From: Helicobacter felis ATCC 49179
GTDB taxonomy: Bacteria > Campylobacterota > Campylobacteria > Campylobacterales > Helicobacteraceae
Reading direction: 5' to 3'
NCBI RefSeq assembly: GCF_000200595.1
Contig: NC_014810.2
Coordinates: 630,311-694,310 of the forward strand
DNA: 64,000 nt
The notes below the pieces were generated by a model, which worked only from the letters and a program-made list of their open reading frames with translations, was not told the origin of the DNA and searched no databases. Both the position numbers and the translations under genes were made by a program. Position 1 is the first letter of the stretch; each line of letters begins with the position of its first letter. Shown in pieces: positions 45,742-55,314 of the stretch.

Positions 45742-46065
45742 GTGGTCGCTGTGACCGCCGTGATCTCTGTGATCTCTATGGTGGTGGCGATTGTGTGCGT
45801 TGCTTGCGTGGCGCTTATGATCTCGGCGGTGTGTGTTGAGAGGGTTGTAATAAGAGTTACAGACCCTAGAATTGTGGGGTTTAGATTCACATCCGCACCC
45901 TTGTTCTTGTAGTGTTGTAGTCGCTCCATCTGCAGGAGTGTTTGCAAAAATCTCTAGGTCGCTAGGCCTAGGCTCAAAGACTTCTACGCTAAAGCCTAAT
46001 TTTTTGGCTAACTCTAGGAGTTCTGATAGGTTTTCTTGTTTAATATTTTGAACTAATGCATCCAT
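45724..46065 (-). CDS. His-rich putative metal-binding protein
   Basis: 113 residues. The N-terminal roughly 60 form an amphipathic helical domain (NLSELLELAKKLGFSVEVFE). The C-terminal roughly 55 carry GCGCES and a tail with 12 His, often HRDH/HNRHHH/GGHSDH. Such tails bind nickel or zinc. It is not Hpn or Hpn-like by sequence. Small tandem repeats encode the tail (two copies of a 9-mer at 45760-45777). The start is ATG 46065 with AAAGGA 6 bases upstream; the ATG at 46080 has none. Nickel storage for urease is an inference from composition and lifestyle. Confidence 0.75.
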   Translation of the reverse strand: MDALVQNIKQENLSELLELAKKLGFSVEVFEPRPSDLEIFANTPADGATTTLQEQGCGCESKPHNSRVCNSYYNPLNTHRRDHKRHASNAHNRHHHRDHRDHGGHSDHSEPFL

Positions 46066-46148
46066 ATAAAATCCTTTCATGGAATTTACTCTCCCATTCT
46101 AACTTTCTAAAAATAATCAAAATCTAACAGAAACCCAATGCGATGTGC

Positions 46149-46154
46149 TATAAT
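46149..46154 (+). promoter_or_regulatory. -10 box for alaS
   Basis: TATAAT 18 bases before ATG 46173. It lies inside the longer in-frame ORF that starts at 46143, which argues that the true start is 46173. Confidence 0.6.
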
Positions 46155-46172
46155 GCGGAATTTGGAGAACCT

Positions 46173-48791
46173 ATGGACATCAAAAACGCCTTTTTACAGC
46201 ACTTTGAACGCTTAAACCATGTGCGTGTGCCTAGCTCTAGCCTTGTGCCCGATGATTCCAGCTTGCTTTTCACCAATGCGGGCATGGTGCAGTTTAAAGA
46301 TATTTTCTTAGGTAAAGTCGCGCCTTTTACCCCGCGCGCTACCAGTGCCCAGCTGTGCATGCGCGCTGGGGGCAAGCATAATGACTTAGAAAATGTGGGC
46401 TACACTAACCGCCACCATACTCTTTTTGAAATGTTGGGAAATTTCTCCTTTTTTGATTACTTTAAAGAAGAGGCGATCGCCTATGCCTATGATTTTGTGC
46501 ATAAAACACTAGGCTTTCAAAACAAAGATATTTACATTAGTGTGCATGAAAAAGACACGCAAGCTTATAAGTTGTGGCAAAAATTCGTGCCTGAGAGTCA
46601 TATCAAGACAATGGGGGATAAGGACAATTTTTGGCAGATGGCAGACACGGGACCTTGCGGGTATTGCAGTGAGATTTACATCGATCAGGGCGCGCAGGCT
46701 TTCCATTCTGAGCAAGACTATTTCGGGGGCGAGGGGGATCGTTTCTTAGAGATTTGGAACTTGGTGTTCATGCAATACGATCGCTCTAAAGAGGGCGTGC
46801 TCACCCCTTTAAGTCAGCCTTGCATTGACACGGGTATGGGGCTGGAGAGGGTGCAGGCTCTGCTGGAGGGCGTGCAAAACAACTTTGACTCCTCTTTGTT
46901 TAAGCCTTTAATGGCGTGCATTGAAGAGGTTTTTGATTTGCCCTACAGCGCGCATAAAGAATCCTTTAGAGTGCTAGCCGATCACGCTAGAAGCGTGGTG
47001 TTTTTACTGGCTATGGGGGTGTATTTTGACAACACGGGGCGGGGCTATGTCCTGCGCCGTATTTTGCGCCGTGCGCTAAGGCATGGCTACTTACTCGAGC
47101 ATGCCAAAGGGCGCGAACTCAGCGAGCCCTTTTTCTATAAAATCTTAGGGAGTGTGTGCGCCTCCATGCGCGATTACTCCATTTTACAAGAACAACAAGA
47201 GAGTTTGCAAGCCGAATGCAAAGCAGAAGAAGAGTTATTTTTAAACACCCTAGAAAAGGGCATGCATCTTTTTGAGAGCGCGCTCGCAGAAAGCAATGAA
47301 ATTTTTAGCGGCGCGGTGGCGTTTAAGCTCTATGACACTTACGGTTTTCCCCTAGATTTGACCATGGACATGCTTAGAGACAAAGGAATTGAGGTCGATC
47401 TGGCCGGCTATGAGGCGTGTATGCAGGAGCAAAGAGCGCGCTCGCAATTTAAACAGAGTGGAGCCAAAGATAGCCTAAAAACTTTGGATTTGAGCAAATT
47501 AGAGCCAAATGCTTTTGAGGGTTACCACCATGAGAGTTTGAAAGCGAGCATCCGCGCGTTGTATGCGCCCGATGATCAGGGTGCGCTAGTTTCTGTGCAA
47601 AGTGCCGCGCAAAATACAAAAGCCTATGTCGTGTTGGACAAAACTCCCTTTTATCCTCAAGGTGGAGGACCCATTGGGGATAAGGGTGTGTTGTTGGACT
47701 TGACACACAACCCGATCGCCCATGTGTTAGACACCCAAAAAGTGGGTGCGATCAATATTAGCCTTGTGGAGTTTAAAAGGGAGGGGCGCGTAGGGGATGG
47801 CGTAATAGCCCAAGTGATTGATCGCGCCGAGATTGCCAAACACCACAGCGCAACCCATTTATTACACCTAGCTCTTAGGGAAGTTTTGGGCAGAGCTGCA
47901 CAAGCTGAGGGTAAAAACGCCCAAATTCAGCAAAAGGGAAGTCATATAGAAACCACGCGCCTACGCTTTGATTTTAGTTTTTACCGCGCCTTGAGCGATG
48001 CTGAAATCGAAGCGGTGGAAGAGTTTGTAAATACCCAAATTAGCATGGGAGCTAGCACCAATATCGAGCACATGGGAGCAGAAGCTGCCAAACAGAGCGG
48101 GGCAGTGATGTTGTTTGAAGACAAATATTTAGAAGAGGTGCGCGTGGTGCGCATTGCTGGTAGCCTAGAGGCATGCGGAGGGGTGCATGTGAGCGATAGC
48201 GCGCACATTGGGGGTTTTGCCATTACCAAGAGCTCAAGCGTGAGCGCTGGGGTGAGGCGCATTGAGGCGGTGTGTGGGAAGACGTATTACCAATTCATCG
48301 CCCAAGAGCGCGCCACTCTCAGACAAGCGCGCCAAAAGTTAAAAACCTCTGATCTGCTCAAGGCTTTAGACACGAAGGCGCAATCTGCTACGCCCAAGCC
48401 AAATTGTGCGCACTTGGTGCAGTGGCATTCTATCCGCAATAAACAACTCGCCCTTTTGCACGCCCAAAAAGAACACCTTAAGGAGTTTTTGGCACTCATC
48501 GACACGCATAAAAAACAACAAAAAGATTTAGTCGCACTCTTTCTCTATCCTAATTTACAAAAACAGGGCTTGGAGTTGTCGCTTAAATCTGTCGGGAGTG
48601 AGGATATGCTAGCTCTATTGACTCGCTTGAAAAGCCAGCTAGACACCCTAGGTTATGGACATAAAGGGGGAGGCAAACGCGATTATGTGTCTTTGCTCAT
48701 TCAAAAGCAAGGGGGCGCGCTCACCCCTGAAGAAATTGATCATTTAGTCCAAACACTCAAACAAAGCACTTTGGATTTTATGGCAGGCTGA
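46173..48791 (+). CDS. alaS: Alanine-tRNA ligase
   Basis: Charges tRNA-Ala. About 872 residues: class II aminoacylation core (LLFTNAGMVQFKDIF, NRHHTLFEMLGNFSFFDYF, DTGMGLERVQALLEG), editing domain with the zinc motif HHSATHLLHLALRE near residue 555 and ACGGVHVSDSAHIGG near 665, and C-Ala domain ending GYGHKGGGKRDYVS. The start at 46173 has GGAG 6 bases upstream. The stop overlaps the ccoS ATG. Confidence 0.97.
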   Translation: MDIKNAFLQHFERLNHVRVPSSSLVPDDSSLLFTNAGMVQFKDIFLGKVAPFTPRATSAQLCMRAGGKHNDLENVGYTNRHHTLFEMLGNFSFFDYFKEEAIAYAYDFVHKTLGFQNKDIYISVHEKDTQAYKLWQKFVPESHIKTMGDKDNFWQMADTGPCGYCSEIYIDQGAQAFHSEQDYFGGEGDRFLEIWNLVFMQYDRSKEGVLTPLSQPCIDTGMGLERVQALLEGVQNNFDSSLFKPLMACIEEVFDLPYSAHKESFRVLADHARSVVFLLAMGVYFDNTGRGYVLRRILRRALRHGYLLEHAKGRELSEPFFYKILGSVCASMRDYSILQEQQESLQAECKAEEELFLNTLEKGMHLFESALAESNEIFSGAVAFKLYDTYGFPLDLTMDMLRDKGIEVDLAGYEACMQEQRARSQFKQSGAKDSLKTLDLSKLEPNAFEGYHHESLKASIRALYAPDDQGALVSVQSAAQNTKAYVVLDKTPFYPQGGGPIGDKGVLLDLTHNPIAHVLDTQKVGAINISLVEFKREGRVGDGVIAQVIDRAEIAKHHSATHLLHLALREVLGRAAQAEGKNAQIQQKGSHIETTRLRFDFSFYRALSDAEIEAVEEFVNTQISMGASTNIEHMGAEAAKQSGAVMLFEDKYLEEVRVVRIAGSLEACGGVHVSDSAHIGGFAITKSSSVSAGVRRIEAVCGKTYYQFIAQERATLRQARQKLKTSDLLKALDTKAQSATPKPNCAHLVQWHSIRNKQLALLHAQKEHLKEFLALIDTHKKQQKDLVALFLYPNLQKQGLELSLKSVGSEDMLALLTRLKSQLDTLGYGHKGGGKRDYVSLLIQKQGGALTPEEIDHLVQTLKQSTLDFMAG

Positions 48792-48988
48792 TGCACACCA
48801 ATACGCTCTTTTTGATGCTCTTTGTTTCGCTCATCTTGGGGCTAGTTGGCTTGCTCATCTTTTTATGGGGGCTCAAGGGCAAGCAATTTAATGATGAGAA
48901 AAAGATGTTAGAAGTTTTGCTCTATGACAGCCCTAGCGATCTACGCACTGCCAAACAAGAGGAAGTTAAGTCTAAGAAGAAAGGATAA
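48791..48988 (+). CDS. ccoS: Cytochrome cbb3 oxidase assembly protein CcoS
   Basis: 65 residues: one membrane helix (LFVSLILGLVGLLIFLWGLK) followed by GKQFNDEKKMLEVLLYD, which is the CcoS/FixS pattern of helix-W-x-Q-F-D/N-D. Needed for cofactor insertion into cbb3 oxidase, the only terminal oxidase of gastric Helicobacter. It is between alaS and fqrB with a 1-base overlap upstream. A basic tail follows. Confidence 0.8.
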   Translation: MHTNTLFLMLFVSLILGLVGLLIFLWGLKGKQFNDEKKMLEVLLYDSPSDLRTAKQEEVKSKKKG

Positions 48989-48989
48989 T

Positions 48990-49946
48990 ATGGGCGAGTT
49001 ATATGATGTCGTGGTGGTAGGGGCAGGACCTAGCGGGATTGCCACTGCTGTGGAGTGTAAGCTCAATGGGATCGCTAGGGTGCTCTTATGTGAAAAAGAA
49101 GCGCAGAGTTGTGGGATGATACGCAAATATTACAAGGCCCATAAGCGCGTAGATAAAGATTATCGTAAGCAGGTTGTGGATATTAAGGGGCATATTCCTT
49201 TTAGCGACACGGATAAAGAGGGCGCGTTAGAGGTGATGGAAAAAGCCCTACAGGAACATAATATTGAAGTGGCTTATAAAACCAGTATTGAGAATGTGGT
49301 TAGAAAAGATCATTATTTTGAAGTGGTGAGCGGGTCTAATCAAGTCTTCAAGGCTAAGAGCGTGGTGATTGCTATTGGCAAGATGGGGCAACCCAATCGC
49401 CCCTCCTATCCCATCCCCGTAGAGGTGATGCGCCAAGTGGTCTATACTATTAATGATTGCAAAGAAAAAGAAGATGTTTTAGTAGTGGGCGGGGGCAATT
49501 CGGCAGTGGAATACGCTATCGCGCTCTCTAATACCAATAACACCACCCTCAACTACCGCCAGACCACTTTTAGCCGTGTGAATGAGGACAATTTGAGGAA
49601 TTTAGAGGAAGCTTTTGAGAGGAATTTAAACCAAAAATTGGGCGTGGATATTGAGGGTTTGAGCGGGGAGGATGGCAAGGTGCAGGTGCATTTTAAAGAC
49701 GGGACACAAGCCCTTTTTGATCGCGTCCTCTTTGCTATTGGAGGCTCCACTCCCCTAGAGTTTCTCAAAAAATGTAAGGTAGCCCTAAGTGAAAGTAACT
49801 TGCCCCTTGTGAGCCCCGAACATGAAAGCAGTATTGCTAATTTATACATTGTGGGCGACATTGTTTATAAATCCGGGGCGAGCATTGGGATCGGATTGAA
49901 TGCGGGCTTTGAAGTGGCTCAGGTGCTTAAAAGTCGCTTGCTCTAG
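48990..49946 (+). CDS. fqrB: FAD/NADPH flavodoxin-quinone reductase-like (thioredoxin reductase family)
   Basis: Predicted flavodoxin:quinone/NADP reductase. 318 residues with two Rossmann motifs: VVVVGAGPSGIATAVE (FAD) and VLVVGGGNSAVEYAIAL (NADPH). NLYIVGDIVYKSGASIG near the end is the FAD-closing motif. The redox CxxC of true thioredoxin reductase is absent. The start is ATG 48990 with AAGGA 4 bases upstream. Pairing with ccoS matches H. pylori HP1163-HP1164 as I recall. Confidence 0.88.
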   Translation: MGELYDVVVVGAGPSGIATAVECKLNGIARVLLCEKEAQSCGMIRKYYKAHKRVDKDYRKQVVDIKGHIPFSDTDKEGALEVMEKALQEHNIEVAYKTSIENVVRKDHYFEVVSGSNQVFKAKSVVIAIGKMGQPNRPSYPIPVEVMRQVVYTINDCKEKEDVLVVGGGNSAVEYAIALSNTNNTTLNYRQTTFSRVNEDNLRNLEEAFERNLNQKLGVDIEGLSGEDGKVQVHFKDGTQALFDRVLFAIGGSTPLEFLKKCKVALSESNLPLVSPEHESSIANLYIVGDIVYKSGASIGIGLNAGFEVAQVLKSRLL

Positions 49947-50583
49947 TGCGCTTAAAGCGCTATGGCTAGCCTGCGTTTTGGTAGGGGTTGCCTATTCCCA
50001 ACCACGCGCCACACCAACACAACACAAAGGAGAACGGATGCAATTTTTTAAGGTTTTTGTACATACAGACACACAAGGGTTTTTAGATCTTAAATTTGGG
50101 GGCAATGCGAGCGCGGAGTTCTTAGATCATGGTTTGCCCAAGCGATCGCCTGAGATTAGCTGGGAAGGCGTGAGCGGAGCTAAGAGCTATGCCCTAGAAA
50201 TTGTAGATGACGATGCCGCCCCTGTGGTAGGTAAGCCCTTTATCCACTGGGTGGTGGGCAATATCATAGGCACAAAGTTAGCCGAAAACGCCTCTTTGGA
50301 AAATAAACAGATTGTTCAGGGGATCAACTCGCTTACAGAGGGATATTTGCGCTCCTCTTTGAGCCCAGAGGAAAAACACGCCTCCAATTTGGCCAATAGC
50401 ACCTACATTGGACCCATGCCCCCCAATGGGGATCACCATTATTTGATTCAGGTCTATGCTTTGGACATCGCGCATGTGGATTTAAAACCTCCCTTTTTCA
50501 TTAACGAGTTGCACGATGCGATTCGCGGGCATATTTTAGGCTTGGGGCGCGTGGAGTTCAAATACCCTCAAATGCGTCGCTAA
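49900..50583 (+). CDS. YbhB/YbcL-family PEBP protein, possibly exported
   Basis: Phosphatidylethanolamine-binding/Raf-kinase-inhibitor-like protein. The PEBP domain shows SPEISWEGVSGAKSYALEIV, DDDAAPVVGKPFIHWVV and GPMPPNGDHHYLIQVYAL. Two starts compete: ATG 50038 with AAAGGAGA 4 bases upstream gives a 181-residue cytosolic form. ATG 49900 lies inside fqrB and adds 46 residues that read like a signal peptide (KALWLACVLVGVAYSQ). The strong site favours 50038, but the hydrophobic stretch outside fqrB is hard to explain otherwise. Confidence 0.85.
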   Translation: MRALKWLRCLKVACSSALKALWLACVLVGVAYSQPRATPTQHKGERMQFFKVFVHTDTQGFLDLKFGGNASAEFLDHGLPKRSPEISWEGVSGAKSYALEIVDDDAAPVVGKPFIHWVVGNIIGTKLAENASLENKQIVQGINSLTEGYLRSSLSPEEKHASNLANSTYIGPMPPNGDHHYLIQVYALDIAHVDLKPPFFINELHDAIRGHILGLGRVEFKYPQMRR

Positions 50584-50648
50584 TAGAGTTTTAAACTTGA
50601 GCATGTTAGAATCGGGGTTTTACTTGAATTCTGCGTAAAGGCTTTGGT

Positions 50649-51146
50649 ATGCAAAATTGTGTGCTAGAGATGGACATCCATGCCATCGCTCAGATTCTCC
50701 CTCACCGCTACCCTTTTTTGCTTGTGGATCGAGTGGTGCGCCTAGAAACTTATAAACAAGTGCATGCATATAAAAATATTACCTATAATGAAGAGGTTTT
50801 CACTGGGCACTTCCCCAGCAAACCCATTTACCCCGGGGTGCTCATTGTAGAGGGCATGGCGCAGGCGGGCGGGCTTTTAGCCTTTGTGAGCTTGTTTGGA
50901 GTGAGTCCAGAGATTGCACAAACTAAATTGGTCTACTTTATGACTATCGACTCTGTCAAGTTTCGCAATCCAGTAATCCCGGGCGATCAGCTCCACTATC
51001 ATTTGGAGGTGCTCAAATATAAGGGTATGATTTGGCAAGTAGGGGGCACAGCTAGGGTTAATGATAAAATCATGGCAGAAGCGGAGTTAAAGGCCATGAT
51101 CGTGGATAAAGAGAGCGGTAAAAGGAACTCAGGAGAGCAAGCATGA
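50649..51146 (+). CDS. fabZ: 3-hydroxyacyl-ACP dehydratase FabZ
   Basis: Dehydrates 3-hydroxyacyl-ACP in fatty acid elongation. 165 residues; the hot-dog fold has the catalytic His in ILPHRYPFLLVDRV and Glu in GVLIVEGMAQAGG. AAAGG precedes the ATG. ATGA overlap with lpxA. First of fabZ-lpxA-clpX-mreB-mreC. Confidence 0.97.
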   Translation: MQNCVLEMDIHAIAQILPHRYPFLLVDRVVRLETYKQVHAYKNITYNEEVFTGHFPSKPIYPGVLIVEGMAQAGGLLAFVSLFGVSPEIAQTKLVYFMTIDSVKFRNPVIPGDQLHYHLEVLKYKGMIWQVGGTARVNDKIMAEAELKAMIVDKESGKRNSGEQA

Positions 51147-51937
51147 TTGCAAGCACTGCTATTATCGATCCTAAAGCCCGCATCGCTCCATCTGCACGGA
51201 TCGGGCATTTTTGCGTCATTGGTCCCCATGTTACCTTAGAAGAGGGCGTAGAACTTTATAATAATGTTACTCTTTTGGGTAATACGACTATTCAAAAAAA
51301 CACGACTATCTTTCCTTATGCCACTTTGGGCACCATTCCCCAAGACTTAAAATACGATGGCGAAGAAACACAACTTGTGATCGGGGAACGCAACCTGATT
51401 CGCGAATATTGCATGATCAACCCGGGCACTCAAGGTGGAGGTGGCGTAACGCGTATTGGTAATGATAATCTTTTAATGGCCTATGTGCATGTCGCCCATG
51501 ACTGCCAAATTGGCAATCATTGTATTTTGGCCAATGGCGTAACCCTAGCCGGGCATATTGAAGTGGGTGATTATGTCAATATTGGTGGCGTAACAGCGAT
51601 CCACCAATTTGTGCGTATCGCTAAGGGGTGTATGGTGGCTGGGGCGAGCGCGCTGGGTAAGGATGTGCCCCCTTATTGCATTGTAGAGGGAAATCGCGCC
51701 TTTATCAAAGGCATCAACCGCCACCGCATGCGCACACTCTTAAAGTCCGCAGAAATTGACTTCATTAGCATGTTTTATAAAAAACTCTTTCAGGAACATT
51801 CCATCCGAGATAGCGCTAATAAATTGCTTCAAGAACACGCAGATAACCCCCACGCTCAAGAAATTTGTAATTTTATCCTAGAAAGCCAACGAGGCATCGC
51901 CTTTAAAGCTACGCATTTTCAAGAGGAGGATGCATGA
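51143..51937 (+). CDS. lpxA: UDP-N-acetylglucosamine O-acyltransferase
   Basis: First committed step of lipid A synthesis. 264 residues; left-handed beta helix of hexapeptide repeats ([36 protein letters not shown]), catalytic His in [13 protein letters not shown] near residue 120, and C-terminal helical domain. Overlaps fabZ and clpX at ATGA sites. Confidence 0.97.
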   Translation: MIASTAIIDPKARIAPSARIGHFCVIGPHVTLEEGVELYNNVTLLGNTTIQKNTTIFPYATLGTIPQDLKYDGEETQLVIGERNLIREYCMINPGTQGGGGVTRIGNDNLLMAYVHVAHDCQIGNHCILANGVTLAGHIEVGDYVNIGGVTAIHQFVRIAKGCMVAGASALGKDVPPYCIVEGNRAFIKGINRHRMRTLLKSAEIDFISMFYKKLFQEHSIRDSANKLLQEHADNPHAQEICNFILESQRGIAFKATHFQEEDA

Positions 51938-53274
51938 ACACCCGTTATTGTAGCTTTTGCAATAAACCTGAGAGCACTTTAGGCTACCAACGCCGTCTTG
52001 TTTTTTCTTCTCGCAAATCGGGCAAAGACACCCACATTTGCGAATATTGTATCGAATACCTTTATAAAGAGCTTCATACTGATCTGCACCCCAGTGCCCT
52101 AGATTTGCAACGCCTTGAGAGAATTGAAAACTCTCTGCCTCAAGCTAGCAAGTCTTCAGACACCCTTGTGCCCTCGCCCAATGTGCTTAAAGAAATTCTT
52201 GATAATTATGTCGTGGGTCAGGAAGAGGCGAAGAGGGTTTTTAGTGTGGCTGTCTATAATCACTATAAAAGACTCAATCATCAAGAAAAGCAAAAACAAC
52301 GCCAAAGAATCAAAGCCTCTGAGAACGAATCGCTTGATGATGTTGAGATTTCTAAATCCAATATTCTTTTGGTAGGGCCCACAGGGAGCGGGAAAACTCT
52401 CATGGCACAGACCTTAGCGCGCTTTTTAAATATCCCTATTGCTATTAGCGATGCGACCAGTTTGACAGAGGCGGGCTATGTGGGCGAGGATGTGGAAAAT
52501 ATCCTAACGCGTCTTTTGCAGGCCAGCGATGGAGATGTAGAGCGCGCCCAGAGGGGCATTGTGTTTATTGATGAGATTGACAAGATCGCGCGCCTCTCAG
52601 AGAACCGCTCTATCACGCGCGATGTGTCCGGCGAGGGCGTGCAACAAGCCCTGCTTAAAATCATTGAGGGAAGTGTGGTGAATGTCAGCCCTAAGGGGGG
52701 GCGCAAACACCCTAATGAAAATTTTGTCCAGATCGACACAACCAACATTCTTTTCATTTGTGGGGGGGCTTTTGATGGGATTATTGACATCATCAAGCGC
52801 CGCATCCATAGCAATGTGCTAGGCTTTGGTAATGAAAAGAAAACCAAAGAACAACTAGAGGATATTTTACACCTAGTAGGGCCTGAAGACTTGATTAATT
52901 ATGGCCTAATTCCCGAGCTTATCGGACGCTTACCTGTAATCTCTACCCTCAAGCCCATTTCCAAAGAAGCAATGGTAGACATCCTACTCAAACCTAAAAA
53001 TGCTCTTATTAAGCAATACCAACAGCTCTTTAAAATGGACGATGTGGATTTGGTATTTGAACCAGAAGCCATCGAAGAGATCGCCAATCAAGCTATTAAG
53101 CGCAAAGTGGGGGCGCGAGGGTTGCGATCCATTATTGAGAGTTTTAGCCTAGATGTGATGTTTGATCTGCCTAGCTTAAAAGATTACCAAGTGGTCATCA
53201 CCAAAGGTTGTGTTCTGCAGACCGAAAAACCTCTTTATATCAAAAAGAATAAAACCCTCCCCATGCCATCTTAA
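51934..53274 (+). CDS. clpX: ATP-dependent Clp protease ATP-binding subunit ClpX
   Basis: Unfoldase for ClpP. 446 residues: N-terminal C4 zinc domain (CSFCNKPES and CEYC), Walker [17 protein letters not shown] near residue 147, Walker [13 protein letters not shown], pore loop [11 protein letters not shown], sensor 2 [13 protein letters not shown]. Two G7 runs (52695-52701, 52762-52768). Overlaps lpxA. Confidence 0.97.
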   Translation: MNTRYCSFCNKPESTLGYQRRLVFSSRKSGKDTHICEYCIEYLYKELHTDLHPSALDLQRLERIENSLPQASKSSDTLVPSPNVLKEILDNYVVGQEEAKRVFSVAVYNHYKRLNHQEKQKQRQRIKASENESLDDVEISKSNILLVGPTGSGKTLMAQTLARFLNIPIAISDATSLTEAGYVGEDVENILTRLLQASDGDVERAQRGIVFIDEIDKIARLSENRSITRDVSGEGVQQALLKIIEGSVVNVSPKGGRKHPNENFVQIDTTNILFICGGAFDGIIDIIKRRIHSNVLGFGNEKKTKEQLEDILHLVGPEDLINYGLIPELIGRLPVISTLKPISKEAMVDILLKPKNALIKQYQQLFKMDDVDLVFEPEAIEEIANQAIKRKVGARGLRSIIESFSLDVMFDLPSLKDYQVVITKGCVLQTEKPLYIKKNKTLPMPS

Positions 53275-53287
53275 GAGAAAGAAGTCT

Positions 53288-54325
53288 ATGATCCTCAATA
53301 AATTAATTGGTGTTTTTTCACATGATGTTGCTATTGATCTAGGAACAGCTAATACTGTGGTTTCTGTCAAAGGGCAGGGCATTATTATCAACGAGCCTTC
53401 TATCGTAGCGGTTAAACTCAATAAATACGATCGCATGGAAGAGATTTTAGCCGTGGGCAGTGAAGCTAAAGAGATGATTGGTAAAACCCCTGCTGGGGTG
53501 CAAGCGATTCGCCCCATGAAAGATGGAGTAATTGCTGATTTTGAAATCACTGAAAAGATGATTCGCTACTTCATCGAAAAAGCCCACCAACGCAAGACAC
53601 TAATCCGCCCACGCATCATGGTTTGTGTGCCCTATGGCTTGACCAGTGTGGAACGCAAGGCAGTAAAAGAGAGCGCGATGAGTGCGGGCGCGCGCGAAGT
53701 GTTCTTGATTGAAGAACCAATGGCAGCAGCCATTGGGGCGGGTTTGCCGGTTAAAGACCCTCAGGGGAGTTTGATTGTAGATATTGGCGGGGGCACTACA
53801 GAGATTGGCGTGATCAGTTTAGGCGGGCTTGTGGTGAGCAAGAGTATCCGCGTGGCAGGGAATAAACTCGATGCGAGCATTGTAGATTATGTGCGCAAAA
53901 CCTATAACTTACAAATTGGCGAGCGCACGGGCGAAGAGATTAAAATTGCCATCGGTTCGGCGATCGAGCTCAATCCCCCTTTGACTATGGAGGTCAGCGG
54001 GCGCGATCAGGTGAGTGGGATTTTAAACACCATCACTTTGAGTAGCGAGGATGTGCGCGAGGCGATCAAAGAGCAAATCCGCGAAATTAGCAACGCGCTT
54101 AAGGCGGTTTTAGAGGAAGTCAAGCCCGATTTAGCGGGGGATATTGTAGAAAATGGCGTGGTGCTCACCGGTGGGGGTGCGCTCATTAGGGGACTGGATA
54201 AATATTTGAGTAATATTGTAAAATTGCCCGTCTTTGTGGGCGAAGAACCCCTTCTAGCCGTAGCGCGGGGCACGAGTCGCGCTATTGAAGATTTGGATTT
54301 ATTGAGTAGCTTAGGAGATTTGTAG
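53288..54325 (+). CDS. mreB: Rod shape-determining protein MreB
   Basis: Actin-like filament that guides the elongasome. 345 residues with DVAIDLGTANTVVSVKGQ (phosphate 1), IVDIGGGTTEIGVISLGG (phosphate 2), and VLTGGGALIRGLDKYLS (adenosine). The start is ATG 53288 with AAGAGAAAGAAG upstream; the longer in-frame ORF to 53210 overlaps clpX and has no homology. Confidence 0.97.
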   Translation: MILNKLIGVFSHDVAIDLGTANTVVSVKGQGIIINEPSIVAVKLNKYDRMEEILAVGSEAKEMIGKTPAGVQAIRPMKDGVIADFEITEKMIRYFIEKAHQRKTLIRPRIMVCVPYGLTSVERKAVKESAMSAGAREVFLIEEPMAAAIGAGLPVKDPQGSLIVDIGGGTTEIGVISLGGLVVSKSIRVAGNKLDASIVDYVRKTYNLQIGERTGEEIKIAIGSAIELNPPLTMEVSGRDQVSGILNTITLSSEDVREAIKEQIREISNALKAVLEEVKPDLAGDIVENGVVLTGGGALIRGLDKYLSNIVKLPVFVGEEPLLAVARGTSRAIEDLDLLSSLGDL

Positions 54326-54331
54326 GCATCC

Positions 54332-55207
54332 GTGCTCCACAAACGCACCGTACTTATTTTAGTGCTGATTGCTTGTGCGTTGTGGGCACTCAACATTCGA
54401 GGGTCTAGCAGCTTTTTAAGCGACAAGATTAAGATAGGCTTCTCGCAGTTGCGCGAGGCGATTGCCAACGCCTATCAAAGGCATATCGATCAAGCTAGCA
54501 CGATCGCCAAATACCAAGTAGAATTAGAGGCTTACCGGCGCTTGCAATTCTCTTATGCCGACCTGAATGCACGCAACCAAGCCCTAGCCTTAGAGATTCA
54601 TGACTTGTCTAACTTAGCGCACACCCCACCCCCTACGGACACGACTCCAGATGCCAAAAAAAATCTAGGCACTCCTACCCCATCTGCCAAGAAAACGCCC
54701 ACACCTTTATACCAAGCGCCTCATTTTCTTCTCACTCGCGTTTATGGCTTTGCGCAACTTAATAACCCCTATGAAATTCTCTTAGATGTGCAAGGCACTT
54801 ACCCACGCGATCAAATCTTTGGCATGGTAGCTTTTGGGCGGGCTATAGGCATTGCTCTTCAAAAGAATGGGCGTTTTGTGGGACTTTTGCACGGGGACGC
54901 ACAGGCGAGTTATAGCGTGGCGATCAAAAGTGGAGGTAAAGTTTATTATGGCTTTATCACTAATCAAAACTTCAAAACTTATGTGGATTTTTTGCCCGCC
55001 TATGCCCCTTTGAAGGCCGGAGATGTGGTGGTTACAAGCGGGCTGGATGGAATCTTTAGCGCGGGAATCTTCGTGGGCAAAGTGGCTAAAATTAGCAATC
55101 ATTACACCTATAAAAAAGCCCTCTTACAACTTGAACACTTAGATCGCATGCTTTTTTATACCACCCTTGTAATCTCGCCACCCCCGCCCCCTAGTCCACA
55201 AACCTAA
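54332..55207 (+). CDS. mreC: Cell shape-determining protein MreC
   Basis: Bitopic periplasmic scaffold of the elongasome. 291 residues: membrane helix (VLILVLIACALWALNI), coiled coil (about 40-85), a Pro/Thr-rich linker, then the beta domain with FGMVAFGRAIGIALQ and AGDVVVTSGLDGIFSAGIFV. GTG start 7 bases after the mreB stop. Last gene of the fabZ-mreC block. Confidence 0.93.
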   Translation: MLHKRTVLILVLIACALWALNIRGSSSFLSDKIKIGFSQLREAIANAYQRHIDQASTIAKYQVELEAYRRLQFSYADLNARNQALALEIHDLSNLAHTPPPTDTTPDAKKNLGTPTPSAKKTPTPLYQAPHFLLTRVYGFAQLNNPYEILLDVQGTYPRDQIFGMVAFGRAIGIALQKNGRFVGLLHGDAQASYSVAIKSGGKVYYGFITNQNFKTYVDFLPAYAPLKAGDVVVTSGLDGIFSAGIFVGKVAKISNHYTYKKALLQLEHLDRMLFYTTLVISPPPPPSPQT

Positions 55208-55314
55208 GGTTTAGTTTTAGAAAACTTGCTCAATTTGGGGGTTTTGCCTCCCTTGTTAACCAACTTTTCAACAAATAATACTAATACTTAAAACATAGCA
55301 TTTAAAGGGAATCT

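Noticed and set aside
45681-45947. Thr/Ile-rich ORF on the minus strand over the His-rich gene
   Set aside because: A shadow of the His-rich tail in another frame, with no ribosome site; its repeats mirror the His codons.
55254-55286. Possible NikR operator upstream of nikZ (TGTTA and TAATA half-sites)
   Set aside because: The half-sites are 17 or 23 bases apart rather than the spacing I recall, and such AT-rich pentamers are common by chance here.
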